NCBI GenBank assembly: GCA_944322305.1 | Contig: CALUOP010000001.1 | Coordinates: forward strand, 349,190-413,189 | Origin: an uncultured Coriobacteriaceae bacterium | GTDB taxonomy: Bacteria; Actinomycetota; Coriobacteriia; Coriobacteriales; Coriobacteriaceae | DNA length: 64,000 nucleotides | Direction of reading: 5' to 3' | Made by a program: the position numbers and the translations under genes | Notes under the pieces: generated by a model | What the model was told of the DNA's origin: nothing | The model's database searches: none | The model's input: the letters and a program-made list of their open reading frames with translations, nothing else | In this document: positions 20,044-28,539 of the stretch, piece by piece | Position numbering within the stretch: position 1 is the stretch's first letter | Layout of the letters: each line of letters begins with the position of its first letter

Positions 20044-20690
20044 TACTTCTCACCCCCGTCGGAAGCGGATGCGGTGCGGAAGATGCCGCCCTCAAGGCTC
20101 TGCACGAACACGGCCACGAGGGTGAGCACGAGAAGCGAGCCCACGGGCTTGCCGAACGCGGCAACCGGGGTCTCGGCGAGCTCGTTCATGGTGAGGCCGA
20201 AGATCTCGCCGGTGGAGAGGATGCCGTTTGCCAAGCCCACGAACGAAAGCGTGAGAACCACGGCCACCGCGCCGAACACGGCGGTGGCCAGCGAACCCTT
20301 GGCGGGCTTGACCACGAAGTCGCTCTTGGCCACGAAGGTCATGGCCAGCGCGTTGGTGGCGGCAAGCGAGAGATACATGCCGAGCGCGTCGGCCACCGCG
20401 GGATCGATGACGTACACGGCAAGCTGGAGCAGCGCCACGACGGCGGCGCTTATCATAAGCGCCACGGGAATCCGCGTCACCCAGTTGGTGAGACGGTTTA
20501 CCAGCGGCATGACCAACGCCATCGCAAGGATGGACACAGCCGACACAACGCCGATGGCGAAACCCTGCTCGAGGGTGTTGGCCACGGCAAGGCCGGGCAG
20601 CGACCCTGCAACCACCAGGAACACCGGGCTCGAGAGAACCTTCTCGAGGCGTGCCTGGCGCAGGTTCGCGATATACGGGTGCAACGCCAT
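20043..20690 (-). CDS. rnfE: Rnf complex subunit E
   Basis: A 215-residue membrane protein with six helices, homologous to RnfE/NqrD, the partner of RnfA. The segment LSSPVFLVVAGSLPGLAVANTL near the start corresponds to the conserved N-terminal helix, but the second cysteine region is less typical of the family. I chose the ATG at 20690 (MALHPY) with GGGAGGGAAC upstream, one base after the rnfG stop. A longer frame upstream overlaps rnfG and has no ribosome site. Confidence 0.83.
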   Translation of the reverse strand: MALHPYIANLRQARLEKVLSSPVFLVVAGSLPGLAVANTLEQGFAIGVVSAVSILAMALVMPLVNRLTNWVTRIPVALMISAAVVALLQLAVYVIDPAVADALGMYLSLAATNALAMTFVAKSDFVVKPAKGSLATAVFGAVAVVLTLSFVGLANGILSTGEIFGLTMNELAETPVAAFGKPVGSLLVLTLVAVFVQSLEGGIFRTASASDGGEK

Positions 20691-20691
20691 G

Positions 20692-21264
20692 TTAGTTCCC
20701 TCCCAACTGCTGGTAGGCCTGGATGGCAATGTTGACGTCCTCGATCACCGCAGTTGAGGTGAAGGTGGCGCCGGACACGCCGTCGACGTGGGCGGCGTCG
20801 CCCGTGGCGTCCTCGATGGTGACGCCGGTGTCGGTGGCCAGGCCGGCGAAGCTTCCGAGGTAGTCCTCGGTCAGCGCGTTGGTGCCGATGCCGTCGGTCT
20901 CGCCGTGGCTGACAACCTGCACGCCCACCACGCCGGTGGAGTCGATGCCCACCATGAGGGTGACCGGGCCGCCGTAGCCCTGGCTGGAGACCTGGAACAC
21001 GTAGCCGCCGGTGTCAGACTGGTACACCGAGTCGAGACCTTCGATGTCAGGGGCGGAAACAGCCGTGAACGAGCCGGCGTCGGGGAACAGCAGCGCGCGC
21101 TGCTCGCCGCCCTGGGCCTGCTCAAGGCGGGCGTCGGCGTCGGCAAGGGCGTCGGTTGCGGCGTAGTGGACGCCGGACACGACGAGCGTGCAGACGGCGG
21201 CCACGACCACGATCGTGAGAAGCGAGAACGAGAGGCGCTCGCGCAAAGGCTTAGACGAGGGCAC
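20692..21264 (-). CDS. rnfG: Rnf complex subunit G (FMN-carrying)
   Basis: A 190-residue protein with one N-terminal membrane anchor and an outward-facing FMN-binding domain. The covalent flavin site is VSGATFTSTAV, where the second Thr takes FMN through a phosphoester bond. GTNALTEDYLGSF is also family-typical. I prefer the GTG at 21264, eight bases after GAGGGAGG; a GTG at 21273 lies too close to that site. The start overlaps the end of rnfD. Confidence 0.87.
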   Translation of the reverse strand: MPSSKPLRERLSFSLLTIVVVAAVCTLVVSGVHYAATDALADADARLEQAQGGEQRALLFPDAGSFTAVSAPDIEGLDSVYQSDTGGYVFQVSSQGYGGPVTLMVGIDSTGVVGVQVVSHGETDGIGTNALTEDYLGSFAGLATDTGVTIEDATGDAAHVDGVSGATFTSTAVIEDVNIAIQAYQQLGGN

Positions 21265-22183
21265 GCTTAACACCTCCCTCGGGTTTGGGGGCGAAGAACT
21301 TGTCGATCAGCGGAACGAGCATGTTCATGAACAGGATGGAGTAGGCCACGCCCTCGGGAGCCGACGCGAAGAAGCGCACGAGCGAGGTGATGAGGCCGCA
21401 CCCCACGCCGAAGACGACCTTGCCCGTTTGGGTGGTCGGCGTGGTGGTGTAGTCGGTGGCCATGAAGAACGCGCCGAGCGCGAGGCCGCCGGAGAGCAGC
21501 TGCGCTGCCACGTCGTTGCCGGTGATGAGGCTCATGAGCGCCACGACGCCGATGAACGGCAGGGTAGCCCAGCCGTCGACGACCTTCATGACGAGCAGGA
21601 ACACGTAGCCGATGAGCAGCGTGATGATGCAGGTCTCGCCCAGGGCGCCGGCGTGGTTGCCGAGCAAGAGGTCGAGGTAGCTCTGGTTGAAGGTGCCCGC
21701 GCTCATCTCGGCGAGCGGGGTGGCGCCGGTGATGGCGTCAAGCGGCGTGCCCTCGGGCGCGGGGTAGCTGCCCAGCGCCGACGGGAAGGCCACCATGAGG
21801 AACACGCGGCCGGCCACGGCCGGGTTGAACACGTTGCAGCCAATGCCGCCGAACAGCATCTTCACCACCACGATGGCGAACGCCGTGCCGAGCGCGGCAA
21901 TCCAAAACGGGCAGTCGGCCGGCAGCGTCATGGCCAAGAGCATAGCGGTGACCACGCACGAGAAGTCGTCCGCCGTGGACGGACGGCGCTGGATGAGGCA
22001 GCACAGGTGCTCGCACACGAGCGCCGTGGCGATGCAGGCGAGCACGAGGATGGGCGCGCCCAGGCCGTACAGCACGGTGGCGGCGATCACGGTCGGCACG
22101 AGCGCGATGCACACGCACCCCATGATCTTCTGCGTGGAGTCCTTCCCCATGAAATGGGGAGAGCCCTCTACGATGAGGCCCAT
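21251..22183 (-). CDS. rnfD: Rnf complex subunit D (FMN-carrying)
   Basis: A 310-residue membrane protein of the RnfD/NqrB family. SPHFMGKDSTQKIM is the conserved start, NPAVAGRVFL lies in the membrane core, and DAITGATPL is the covalent FMN attachment site, with Thr as acceptor. The ATG at 22183 sits one base from the rnfC stop with GGAGGGAAC upstream, so the operon is translationally coupled. Confidence 0.9.
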   Translation of the reverse strand: MGLIVEGSPHFMGKDSTQKIMGCVCIALVPTVIAATVLYGLGAPILVLACIATALVCEHLCCLIQRRPSTADDFSCVVTAMLLAMTLPADCPFWIAALGTAFAIVVVKMLFGGIGCNVFNPAVAGRVFLMVAFPSALGSYPAPEGTPLDAITGATPLAEMSAGTFNQSYLDLLLGNHAGALGETCIITLLIGYVFLLVMKVVDGWATLPFIGVVALMSLITGNDVAAQLLSGGLALGAFFMATDYTTTPTTQTGKVVFGVGCGLITSLVRFFASAPEGVAYSILFMNMLVPLIDKFFAPKPEGGVKRALV

Positions 22184-22184
22184 G

Positions 22185-23525
22185 CTAGTTCCCTCCCTTC
22201 GCTTCTTCGGCGAGGCGGCGCGTCTCGGTGCGGTAGAACGCCTTGCCGTTGCGGATTGCGTTGTTGATGCGGCGGTGCGCCGGGCAGGCGTAGGCGCACG
22301 AGCCGCAGTCCATGCAGTTCATGACGCCCAGCTCGTCGAGCTTGACCAGGTCGTGGTTGTTGGACGCCACGGCCAGGCCGCACGGGTCGAGCGAGAGCGG
22401 GCAGGCGCGCACGCAGCGGCCGCACTTGATGCAGGGGCTCTGCTCGGGCAGCACCGCGAGGTCGTCCCAGCACAGGATGGCGTTGTTGGCCTTGAGCACC
22501 GGGCAGTCCAGGCTGGAGATGGCGCGTCCCATCATGGGGCCGCCCATCAGCACCTTCTTGGGCTCCTTGGTAAGGCCGCCGGCCTCCTCGATAACGTCGC
22601 GCACGTTCATGCCGATCGGCACGCGGTAGTTGCCGGGCTTGCCCACGCAGTCGCCGGCAACCGTGATGGTCTTGCGCACCAGCGGCTCGCCGTAGCGGAA
22701 GTACTCCTCCACGCGCGAGACCGACGTGACGTTCATCACCAGGCAGCCCGCGTCAACGGGCAGGCCGCCCGCCGGGACGGCGCGGCCGGTGGTGGCCATG
22801 ATGAGGACCTTCTCGCCGCCCGCGGGGTACTTGGTGGGGACGGCCAGAACCTCGACCTTGTCGCCCACGCCCTTCTCGGCGATGGTCTTGTTGAGCAGCT
22901 CGACGGCCTCGGGCTTGTTGTCCTCGATACCGATGACGGCGCTCGGGATGTCCAAGGCCTCCACGATGCGGGTGCAGCCGTCGATCACGCGGCCGGCGTG
23001 CTCCATCATCTGGCGGAAGTCCGAGGTGATGAACGGCTCGCACTCCATGCCGTTGACCACCAGGTAGTCAAACTTCTTGCCCTCGGGGGCCTTCATCTTG
23101 AACCACGTGGGGAAGGAGGCGCCGCCCAGGCCCACGACGCCCGAGGCGCGCACGCAGTCGATGAACTCCTCCTTGGTGGTGTACGTGGGCTTGGTGATAT
23201 TGGGGTCCTGCTCCATCTTGCCGTCGCCCTCGATCTCCACCACCGGCGCGGTCTGGCCGGTGGGCAGCTCCTCGGTGGCAACCGAGGTAACCGTACCGGA
23301 GATGCTGGCGTGGATGGGCGCGCACAGGCCCGTTCCGTCACCGATAAGCGTGCCCACGTAAACGTGGTCGCCCACGGAAACACAAGGCGTGCACGGGGCC
23401 CCGATGTGCATGTTCAGCGGAATGCGCACCTGCTTGGGCGGCTGAACATACACAACGGGGCAGTCGCGCGTGTCCTTGTGCTGCGGCGGATGCACTCCGC
23501 CTTTTGTCTTGTGCAGCGAGAACAT
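22185..23525 (-). CDS. rnfC: Rnf complex subunit C (NADH and Fe-S)
   Basis: A 446-residue peripheral subunit, the first gene of the operon. The N-terminus KTKGGVHPP and the biotinyl-like barrel GAPCTPCVSVGDHV are typical. The flavin/NADH-binding middle has GLGGASFPTWFK and NGMECEPF. Two [4Fe-4S] sites near the C-terminus are CIKCGRCVRACP and CMDCGSCAYACP. RnfC passes electrons between NAD(H) and the flavin subunits. The ATG at 23525 has AGGGGAG upstream. The C-terminal extension seen in some homologues is absent. Confidence 0.92.
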   Translation of the reverse strand: MFSLHKTKGGVHPPQHKDTRDCPVVYVQPPKQVRIPLNMHIGAPCTPCVSVGDHVYVGTLIGDGTGLCAPIHASISGTVTSVATEELPTGQTAPVVEIEGDGKMEQDPNITKPTYTTKEEFIDCVRASGVVGLGGASFPTWFKMKAPEGKKFDYLVVNGMECEPFITSDFRQMMEHAGRVIDGCTRIVEALDIPSAVIGIEDNKPEAVELLNKTIAEKGVGDKVEVLAVPTKYPAGGEKVLIMATTGRAVPAGGLPVDAGCLVMNVTSVSRVEEYFRYGEPLVRKTITVAGDCVGKPGNYRVPIGMNVRDVIEEAGGLTKEPKKVLMGGPMMGRAISSLDCPVLKANNAILCWDDLAVLPEQSPCIKCGRCVRACPLSLDPCGLAVASNNHDLVKLDELGVMNCMDCGSCAYACPAHRRINNAIRNGKAFYRTETRRLAEEAKGGN

Positions 23526-23587
23526 GTACTCCCCTTACCGTTGGTACTACAACGATGCTGATGCGCCGCCGAATCCCTTGGTGAGCG

Positions 23588-23597
23588 TGAGCGCTCA
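23588..23597. promoter_or_regulatory. palindrome upstream of the rnf operon
   Basis: tgagcgctca is a perfect 10-base palindrome about 65 bases before rnfC, inside a gap that must hold the rnf promoter. A regulator site is possible; no known consensus (FNR, Rex) fits. Confidence 0.35.
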
Positions 23598-23725
23598 TAC
23601 GGTTTTCAGCGGCAAACACAAAAACACCAGATATTGAGTTTACTTGTTTTTCATGATTTCTGCATCTGTCATTTGCGGGCAATCCCCGCTGGTGCGCTGA
23701 GCGAGAAGCACCTCGCGCAAACGGC

Positions 23726-23761
23726 AAGCGCCCTTCCCCGGGTAGTAGGGGAAGGGCGCTT
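23726..23761 (-). terminator. terminator of the htrA gene
   Basis: A perfect 14-base stem (aagcgcccttcccc at 23726-23739 with 23748-23761) lies 45 bases past the htrA stop and before the rnf promoter region. The T tail is short (TTGCCGTTTG on the minus strand). Confidence 0.75.
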
Positions 23762-23805
23762 GAGAAGGGAGGGAGCTGCCTTGGCTAAAGGTAAGCCGGA
23801 CGCCG

Positions 23806-25371
23806 TTAACCTTGGCGGCCGCTGCGGCCGAGCAGGTTCTCCAGGTAGTTGTAGAAGTCCTCCTCGGACATGCCGTTGCCGATGCCGCTGTCCTGGCTGG
23901 TGTCCTGCTGCTCGGCTTGGAGCGCCTCGTCGGAGCCGAGGGTCACGTCGAGCGTCTCGTCGGTGCCGTTGCGGTTCACCGTCAGCGTGACCTTGTCGCC
24001 CACCTTGTGCTCGCGCACCAAGATGATCAGGCTGTCGGCGGAGTCAACCGCATCGTCGTCGACCTTGGTGATGACATCGCCCTGCTGGAGGCCCGCCTCG
24101 GCGGCGGGGCTGCCGTCGGTCACGGAGACCACGTAAGCGCCGCTTGTAACGCCGAGGTTGTTCTGACGCGCGGTGAGCGCGTTGACCGAGGAGAGCGTGG
24201 CGCCCAGGTACGCGTGCACCGGCGTCTTGCCCTCGATGATCTGGTCGGCGATGTTCACCGCGTAGTTGGACGGGATGGCAAAGCCCACGCCCGAGCTCGA
24301 ACCCGAGTAGGACTCGATGATCGAGTTGATGCCGATGAGCTGGCCCTCGTCGTTTACCAGCGCGCCGCCGGAGTTGCCGGGGTTGATGGCAGCGTCGGTC
24401 TGGATCATGTTGGCGTAGATCGTGGTGCCCGTGGTGGACTGCATGGCCGTAGAGCGGTAAAGCGCGCTCACGATGCCCGTGGACACCGACTGCTCGTTGC
24501 CGAAGGGGCTGCCGATGGCCATAACCCACTCGCCCACCGTGAGCTCGTCAGAATCGGCGATCTCGACGGGGGTGAGCTCGCTGGCCGGGGCGTCAACCTT
24601 GATCACCGCAAGGTCGCTTGACTCGTCGGTGCCCACCACCGTGGCCTCGTAGCTGTTCTCGCCGATGTTGACCGAAATGCCGGTGGCGCCCTCGACCACG
24701 TGGTAGTTGGTGATGATGTTGCCGTCGGTGTCGTAAACCACGCCGGAGCCGATGCCGCCGCCCTCGGCCGTCTCGGTGGAGATGGACACCACCGAAGGCA
24801 GGGCCTTGCTGGCTACCACCTCGGCAAGGGTGGTGTCCTCGGGGTCGATGTCGATGGTGGTGGCGTTTGCCGAGCCGCCGTCAGACACCGTGGCGGTGCC
24901 GCGGTCCAAGCTGAACGCGCCCGACATGGCAAGCGCGAGAACCAGCACCGCACCCACGACCACGCCTGCCAGCGAGCCGAAAAAGACGGGCAGCTTCTTG
25001 GCCTTGGTCTTCACCACCGTGTGCTTCTCTACCGCGGTGGCAGCGGGGGCGGCGTGCGACGGGCGAGGCGCCGCAGCGTCGGACGGAGCTTCCGCGCGCG
25101 GCATCCGCGCCGTCTCGGCCGCGCCGGCGTCGCGGGTGCCGGGCTGCTCGGTTGAGCCGTTGCCGGCCGCCGCGTACGGAGCCGGCGTGCGCCCGCCTGC
25201 GTAGACGTTGCGCACCTCGTCGGAGGCGGGAACCTGCGGGGCGCCGTCGGGACGGTTGGAACTGCCGGCGCCCGCCGTTGGCTCAACCTCGATGCGCGGC
25301 ACGGAAACCTCCCGCCGCTCTTGGCCGTCCATGCCCTCGGGCCTCTGGGGATACTTCTTCTCGTCGGTCAT
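23806..25371 (-). CDS. htrA: HtrA/DegP-type membrane-anchored serine protease
   Basis: A 521-residue protease of extracytoplasmic protein quality control. A disordered Pro/Ala-rich cytosolic region (about 1-125) is followed by one membrane helix (FFGSLAGVVVGAVLVLALAM) and then the trypsin-like domain. The triad sits in TNYHVVEGA (His), SSDLAVIKV (Asp) and NPGNSGGAL (Ser). One PDZ domain follows (AGLQQGDVITKVDDDAV). I chose the second of two adjacent ATGs (25371) because its spacing to AGAGGAAG is better; the first (25374) is also possible. A sigma-70-type promoter lies about 70 bases upstream. Confidence 0.92.
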   Translation of the reverse strand: MTDEKKYPQRPEGMDGQERREVSVPRIEVEPTAGAGSSNRPDGAPQVPASDEVRNVYAGGRTPAPYAAAGNGSTEQPGTRDAGAAETARMPRAEAPSDAAAPRPSHAAPAATAVEKHTVVKTKAKKLPVFFGSLAGVVVGAVLVLALAMSGAFSLDRGTATVSDGGSANATTIDIDPEDTTLAEVVASKALPSVVSISTETAEGGGIGSGVVYDTDGNIITNYHVVEGATGISVNIGENSYEATVVGTDESSDLAVIKVDAPASELTPVEIADSDELTVGEWVMAIGSPFGNEQSVSTGIVSALYRSTAMQSTTGTTIYANMIQTDAAINPGNSGGALVNDEGQLIGINSIIESYSGSSSGVGFAIPSNYAVNIADQIIEGKTPVHAYLGATLSSVNALTARQNNLGVTSGAYVVSVTDGSPAAEAGLQQGDVITKVDDDAVDSADSLIILVREHKVGDKVTLTVNRNGTDETLDVTLGSDEALQAEQQDTSQDSGIGNGMSEEDFYNYLENLLGRSGRQG

Positions 25372-25435
25372 CATGCTTCCTCTCGTTATGGTAGGGACCG
25401 CCGCCTCGCGGGGCCCGCTTCGTTGACCTGACTTG

Positions 25436-25463
25436 GGTATACCCCAACTCATCTGCGCTTCAA
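25436..25463 (-). promoter_or_regulatory. promoter of htrA
   Basis: On the minus strand TTGAAG (25463-25458) and TATACC (25441-25436) are 16 bases apart, a standard layout, about 65 bases from the htrA start. The -10 overlaps the palindrome gggtataccc (25435-25444), a possible operator. Confidence 0.6.
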
Positions 25464-25603
25464 CCGCCCTTAAGCGCGTATTAATAGACTTTGATAAGAA
25501 CGCTATGGCATTTTCAGGTTTGTGCAGCTACAAGGTTGGAGACGCGACGCCCCCATGCTGGCCGCCAAGCGAAACAGCCGCGACGGCGTTTTACCAAGCA
25601 CCC

Positions 25604-25860
25604 AGGTTGCCGCCGAGTCATCGGTTGGCCGCCCGTCCGACGGCTATGAGCCGGTTGATCGCCCGCGCGGCGGCTAAAAGTGAGGCTCACCGCGAAAACT
25701 GCCGCGAAGGCTGCAGTTGACCGCGCATAAGGCAGCCAGTTTGCCGTTGATCGCTCAAACGGCATGCAACTCGCTCATTTCTCCGAATAAGACGCCGCCA
25801 AAGCGACCAACCGACGTGCCGCCAACGTCATCGCGACCAACCAACGCCGCCCGGGCCGCC
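25604..25860. repeat. degenerate ~30-base tandem repeats between htrA and the regulator
   Basis: This 600-base gap (25375-25983) has no supported gene. Within it a motif like cggttgatcgc starts near 25622, 25652, 25683 (weak), 25714 and 25744, a period of 30-31 bases. Two reverse-oriented copies, gcgaccaacc, follow near 25810 and 25846. Several units contain short inverted repeats such as gccgtt...aacggc at 25743-25763. Confidence 0.45.
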
Positions 25861-25983
25861 GCATGCGCGCCCCACGCAACACCAGGCGCGTGCAGGCGCA
25901 CAAAAGAGGGCCCTCGCAGCACGCTCTGCGCCGCGAAGGCCCTCGCAATCCCTCGGCGTTCGCCGCAGGCGCTTGCAACGCGT

Positions 25984-26652
25984 CTACTCCTTGAACAGGT
26001 ACCCCACCCCGCGGACGGTTGTGATGTGCGCGGCGATGAGCGGCCCCACCTTTGAGCGGATGCGGCGGATGTGCACGTCGACGGTGCGCGTGCCGCCGCA
26101 GTACTCGAAGCCCCACACGCGGTGGAGCAGCACCTCGCGCGAGTACGCGCGGTTGGGGTGCGTGGCGAGAAAAGCCAGAAGCGAGTACTCCATCAGCGTG
26201 AGGTCAACCGGCTCGTCGTCCAGGTACACCTGGTAGGTGGCCAGGTTGATCACCAGGTTGTCGATGCGCAGCACGTCGTCAACCGCGTAGGACTCCTCGT
26301 CGCCCAGCAGGCGCTGGACACGAGCCACCAGCTCGTTCAAGCTCGCCGTAGGGCAGATGAAGTCTGCGCGGGAGTAAGAGGGCATATGCAGCGCGGGCAG
26401 GTTCTCCTCCTCAACGATGAGGAGCATGGGGATGCTTCCGCGCTTGTCGAGCCACTGCGCGAGCTGCTCGATGCGCTCGTTGCGGATGCCGTCGGCATCC
26501 AGGACCATCAGGTCGAAATCATGCGAGACAGACGGGGAATCAGGGGTTGCAAGGTACACCTCCACTCCCAAGCTTGCGTTCAGAGAACGCACAAAGTCAT
26601 GGTAGCGGGTAGTGCGCGCCATAAACAACACGTTCTTCTCAGCCACGGCCAC
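25984..26652 (-). CDS. OmpR/PhoB-type response regulator with a weak receiver
   Basis: A 222-residue regulator. Residues 1-115 have the length and strand pattern of a receiver domain. The usual acidic pair near the N-terminus is missing, though an aspartate remains in LMVLDADG, so phosphorylation is doubtful. Residues 125-222 are a clear winged-helix domain: LTLMEYSLLAFLATHPNRAYSR, LLHRVWGF, RTVDVHIRRIRSKVG and TVRGVGYLF. I chose the GTG at 26652, five bases after AGGAGG. No histidine kinase gene is adjacent, so it is an orphan. It lies just downstream of glnA, in the same direction. Confidence 0.83.
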   Translation of the reverse strand: MAVAEKNVLFMARTTRYHDFVRSLNASLGVEVYLATPDSPSVSHDFDLMVLDADGIRNERIEQLAQWLDKRGSIPMLLIVEEENLPALHMPSYSRADFICPTASLNELVARVQRLLGDEESYAVDDVLRIDNLVINLATYQVYLDDEPVDLTLMEYSLLAFLATHPNRAYSREVLLHRVWGFEYCGGTRTVDVHIRRIRSKVGPLIAAHITTVRGVGYLFKE

Positions 26653-26719
26653 ATGCACCTCCTCGGCGTACGTAGGGTTCAGGATACCAAATCAGAATCG
26701 TTTCCGGACGCAAAAGAGC

Positions 26720-28057
26720 TTAAGAATCTGCCAGATAGCGGTCGATTTCCCAGTCGGTCACCGCAGCGTTGAACTTGTTCCACTCGTCGCGCTTCTTGCG
26801 CAGGAAGAACGAATGGATGTGGTCGCCCAGCGTCTCGTACATGAGCTGGGAGCTTTCGAAGGCGTCGAGCGCCTCGCCCAGCGTACGCGGCAAAAGCGGA
26901 TAGCCGGCAGCCGTGAGCTCGGCGTCCGAGGAACCCAGCATGTTGGGCGTCTCGGGCGGCAGCTCGAGCCCCTCCTGAATGCCGCGCAGGCCCGCAGCGA
27001 GCGTAACCGCGTTCACCAGGTATGGGTTGGCCATGGGGTCGGGCAGGCGCAGCTCGATGCGGGTGGAAAGCTGCTTGCCCGGCTTGTAAATGGGGATGCG
27101 GATCATCGCGGAGCGGTTGCGCTTGGCCCACGAGGCGTGCGTGGGCACCTCTCCGACACCGTTGGCAAGGCGCTTGTACGAGTTCACCGTGGGATTCGTC
27201 ACCGCCATGAACTGCGGGGCGTAAGCCAAAAGGCCCGCCATGTAGTGCTTGGCGATGTCGGAGAGATGGTACTCGCTGTCGGCCTCGTCCCAAAAGACGT
27301 TGTTGCCCTCGTGGTCGAACAGCGACTGGCTCAAAAACAGGCCGCTCGAGTTCTTCTTGGGCAGGGGCTTGGGCATGAAGGAAGCGTGGATGCCCTTCTC
27401 GTACGCCTCGAAGCGGATCACGTACTTGGCCGTGGTAAGGGTGTCGGCGAAGGTAAGGGCCTCGGCGTGGCGCAGCGACAGGCACTGCTGCCCCGGGCCG
27501 TCGGAGTGGAAGGAGTACTCAACCGGGACGCTCATCTTCTCGAGCGAGGTAACCGTGCGGCGGCGCAGGTCGAAGGCCGGGTCGTCCGGCGTGAGGTCGA
27601 AGTAGCCTGCCGAGTCCATCGCCGCGGTTGAGGTGCTGCTGGGGAAGTAGTAGAACTCCAGCTTGCCGCCCACGTTCATGATGAAGCCCATCTCCTCCGC
27701 CTTGCGGAAGACGCGCTCTAGGCAGGCGCGCGGGTCGCCGGCGAAGGGCGCGCGCTCGGGCGTGTAGATGTTGCAGAAGATGCGCGCGGTGGCCTGCTCC
27801 TTGTCGCGCCACGGCATGATCTGGAACGTGGAGGGGTCGGGGAACACGAGCATGTCGGATTCCTCGGGCGAGGTGAAGCCCTCGATGGAGGAACCGTCGA
27901 AGCCGATGCCCTCCTCGAAGGCGACCTCGAGGTCCTCCGGGCTGATCGCGAAGCTCTTGAGGCGGCCGATGACGTCGGCGAACCATAGGCGGATGAAGCG
28001 GATGTTGCGCTCTTCGATGGTGCGCAGCACGAAGTCGATGTTCTGGCGCTGATCCAT
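26720..28057 (-). CDS. glnA: glutamine synthetase, type I
   Basis: A 445-residue GSI enzyme that makes glutamine from glutamate, ammonia and ATP, the main entry of nitrogen. Motifs: GFDGSSIEGF near the N-terminus, KLEFYYF at the metal site, SFMPKPL in the ATP region, NPTVNSYKRL, and STRIELRLPDP near the active site. The length matches the shorter GSI-alpha form, which is controlled by feedback and protein partners, not adenylylation; the adenylylation loop tyrosine is not evident. The ATG at 28057 has GAAAGGGG upstream. The gap to the small Cys-rich gene holds its promoter region. Confidence 0.93.
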   Translation of the reverse strand: MDQRQNIDFVLRTIEERNIRFIRLWFADVIGRLKSFAISPEDLEVAFEEGIGFDGSSIEGFTSPEESDMLVFPDPSTFQIMPWRDKEQATARIFCNIYTPERAPFAGDPRACLERVFRKAEEMGFIMNVGGKLEFYYFPSSTSTAAMDSAGYFDLTPDDPAFDLRRRTVTSLEKMSVPVEYSFHSDGPGQQCLSLRHAEALTFADTLTTAKYVIRFEAYEKGIHASFMPKPLPKKNSSGLFLSQSLFDHEGNNVFWDEADSEYHLSDIAKHYMAGLLAYAPQFMAVTNPTVNSYKRLANGVGEVPTHASWAKRNRSAMIRIPIYKPGKQLSTRIELRLPDPMANPYLVNAVTLAAGLRGIQEGLELPPETPNMLGSSDAELTAAGYPLLPRTLGEALDAFESSQLMYETLGDHIHSFFLRKKRDEWNKFNAAVTDWEIDRYLADS

Positions 28058-28238
28058 GAGTCCCCTTTCGCGATGCGAGCGACCTCCCGGCCACGCGCGG
28101 CACGCACGCCGCGCAAAACGATGCGCCTCAGTGTGCCACACTTATGTTTCTTGGCTGTTTCTACCACAAAGCGCGCAAAACCTACCGTTATGCGATGGGG
28201 ACGGGGCCGCAGCATGCGACCCCGCCCAACTCGACGTG

Positions 28239-28424
28239 CTATAACCCGCGACTCAGGCGTTCCTCGACCTCCGCGGGATCCATATGCGCCGGACAATGAC
28301 CCTTGTGCGCGCAGGTTCCCGCCTCCGAGCAGTCGGCGCAGACGCCTTTCTTGCGCACGCGCACCACCACCGCCGCGACCGCGGCAACAATGGCCGCGAG
28401 GATGACAACGTCAGCCAAACCCAT
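28239..28424 (-). CDS. FeoB-associated Cys-rich membrane protein
   Basis: A 61-residue protein with one N-terminal membrane helix (VVILAAIVAAVAAVVV). A basic RVRKKG stretch follows, then a Cys-rich tail (CADCSEAGTCAHKGHC). This matches the small FeoB-associated family found at the end of feo operons. The cysteines may bind iron on the cytosolic face; that is inference. The ATG at 28424 has AAAGGAGG upstream. Confidence 0.85.
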   Translation of the reverse strand: MGLADVVILAAIVAAVAAVVVRVRKKGVCADCSEAGTCAHKGHCPAHMDPAEVEERLSRGL

Positions 28425-28539
28425 GAAAGCCTCCTTTCACCCGGCTGTTCTCGGGCAGCTTGGTTTCATACAAGTTACTATACCCTCACTTATATGATAT
28501 ACAATCAGGAGCAGTTCATGGTGAACGCGCTGCCGGCGC

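Noticed and set aside
25433..26055. Short frames in the htrA-regulator gap
   Set aside because: They lie in degenerate repeats, lack ribosome sites and shift frame between repeat units.
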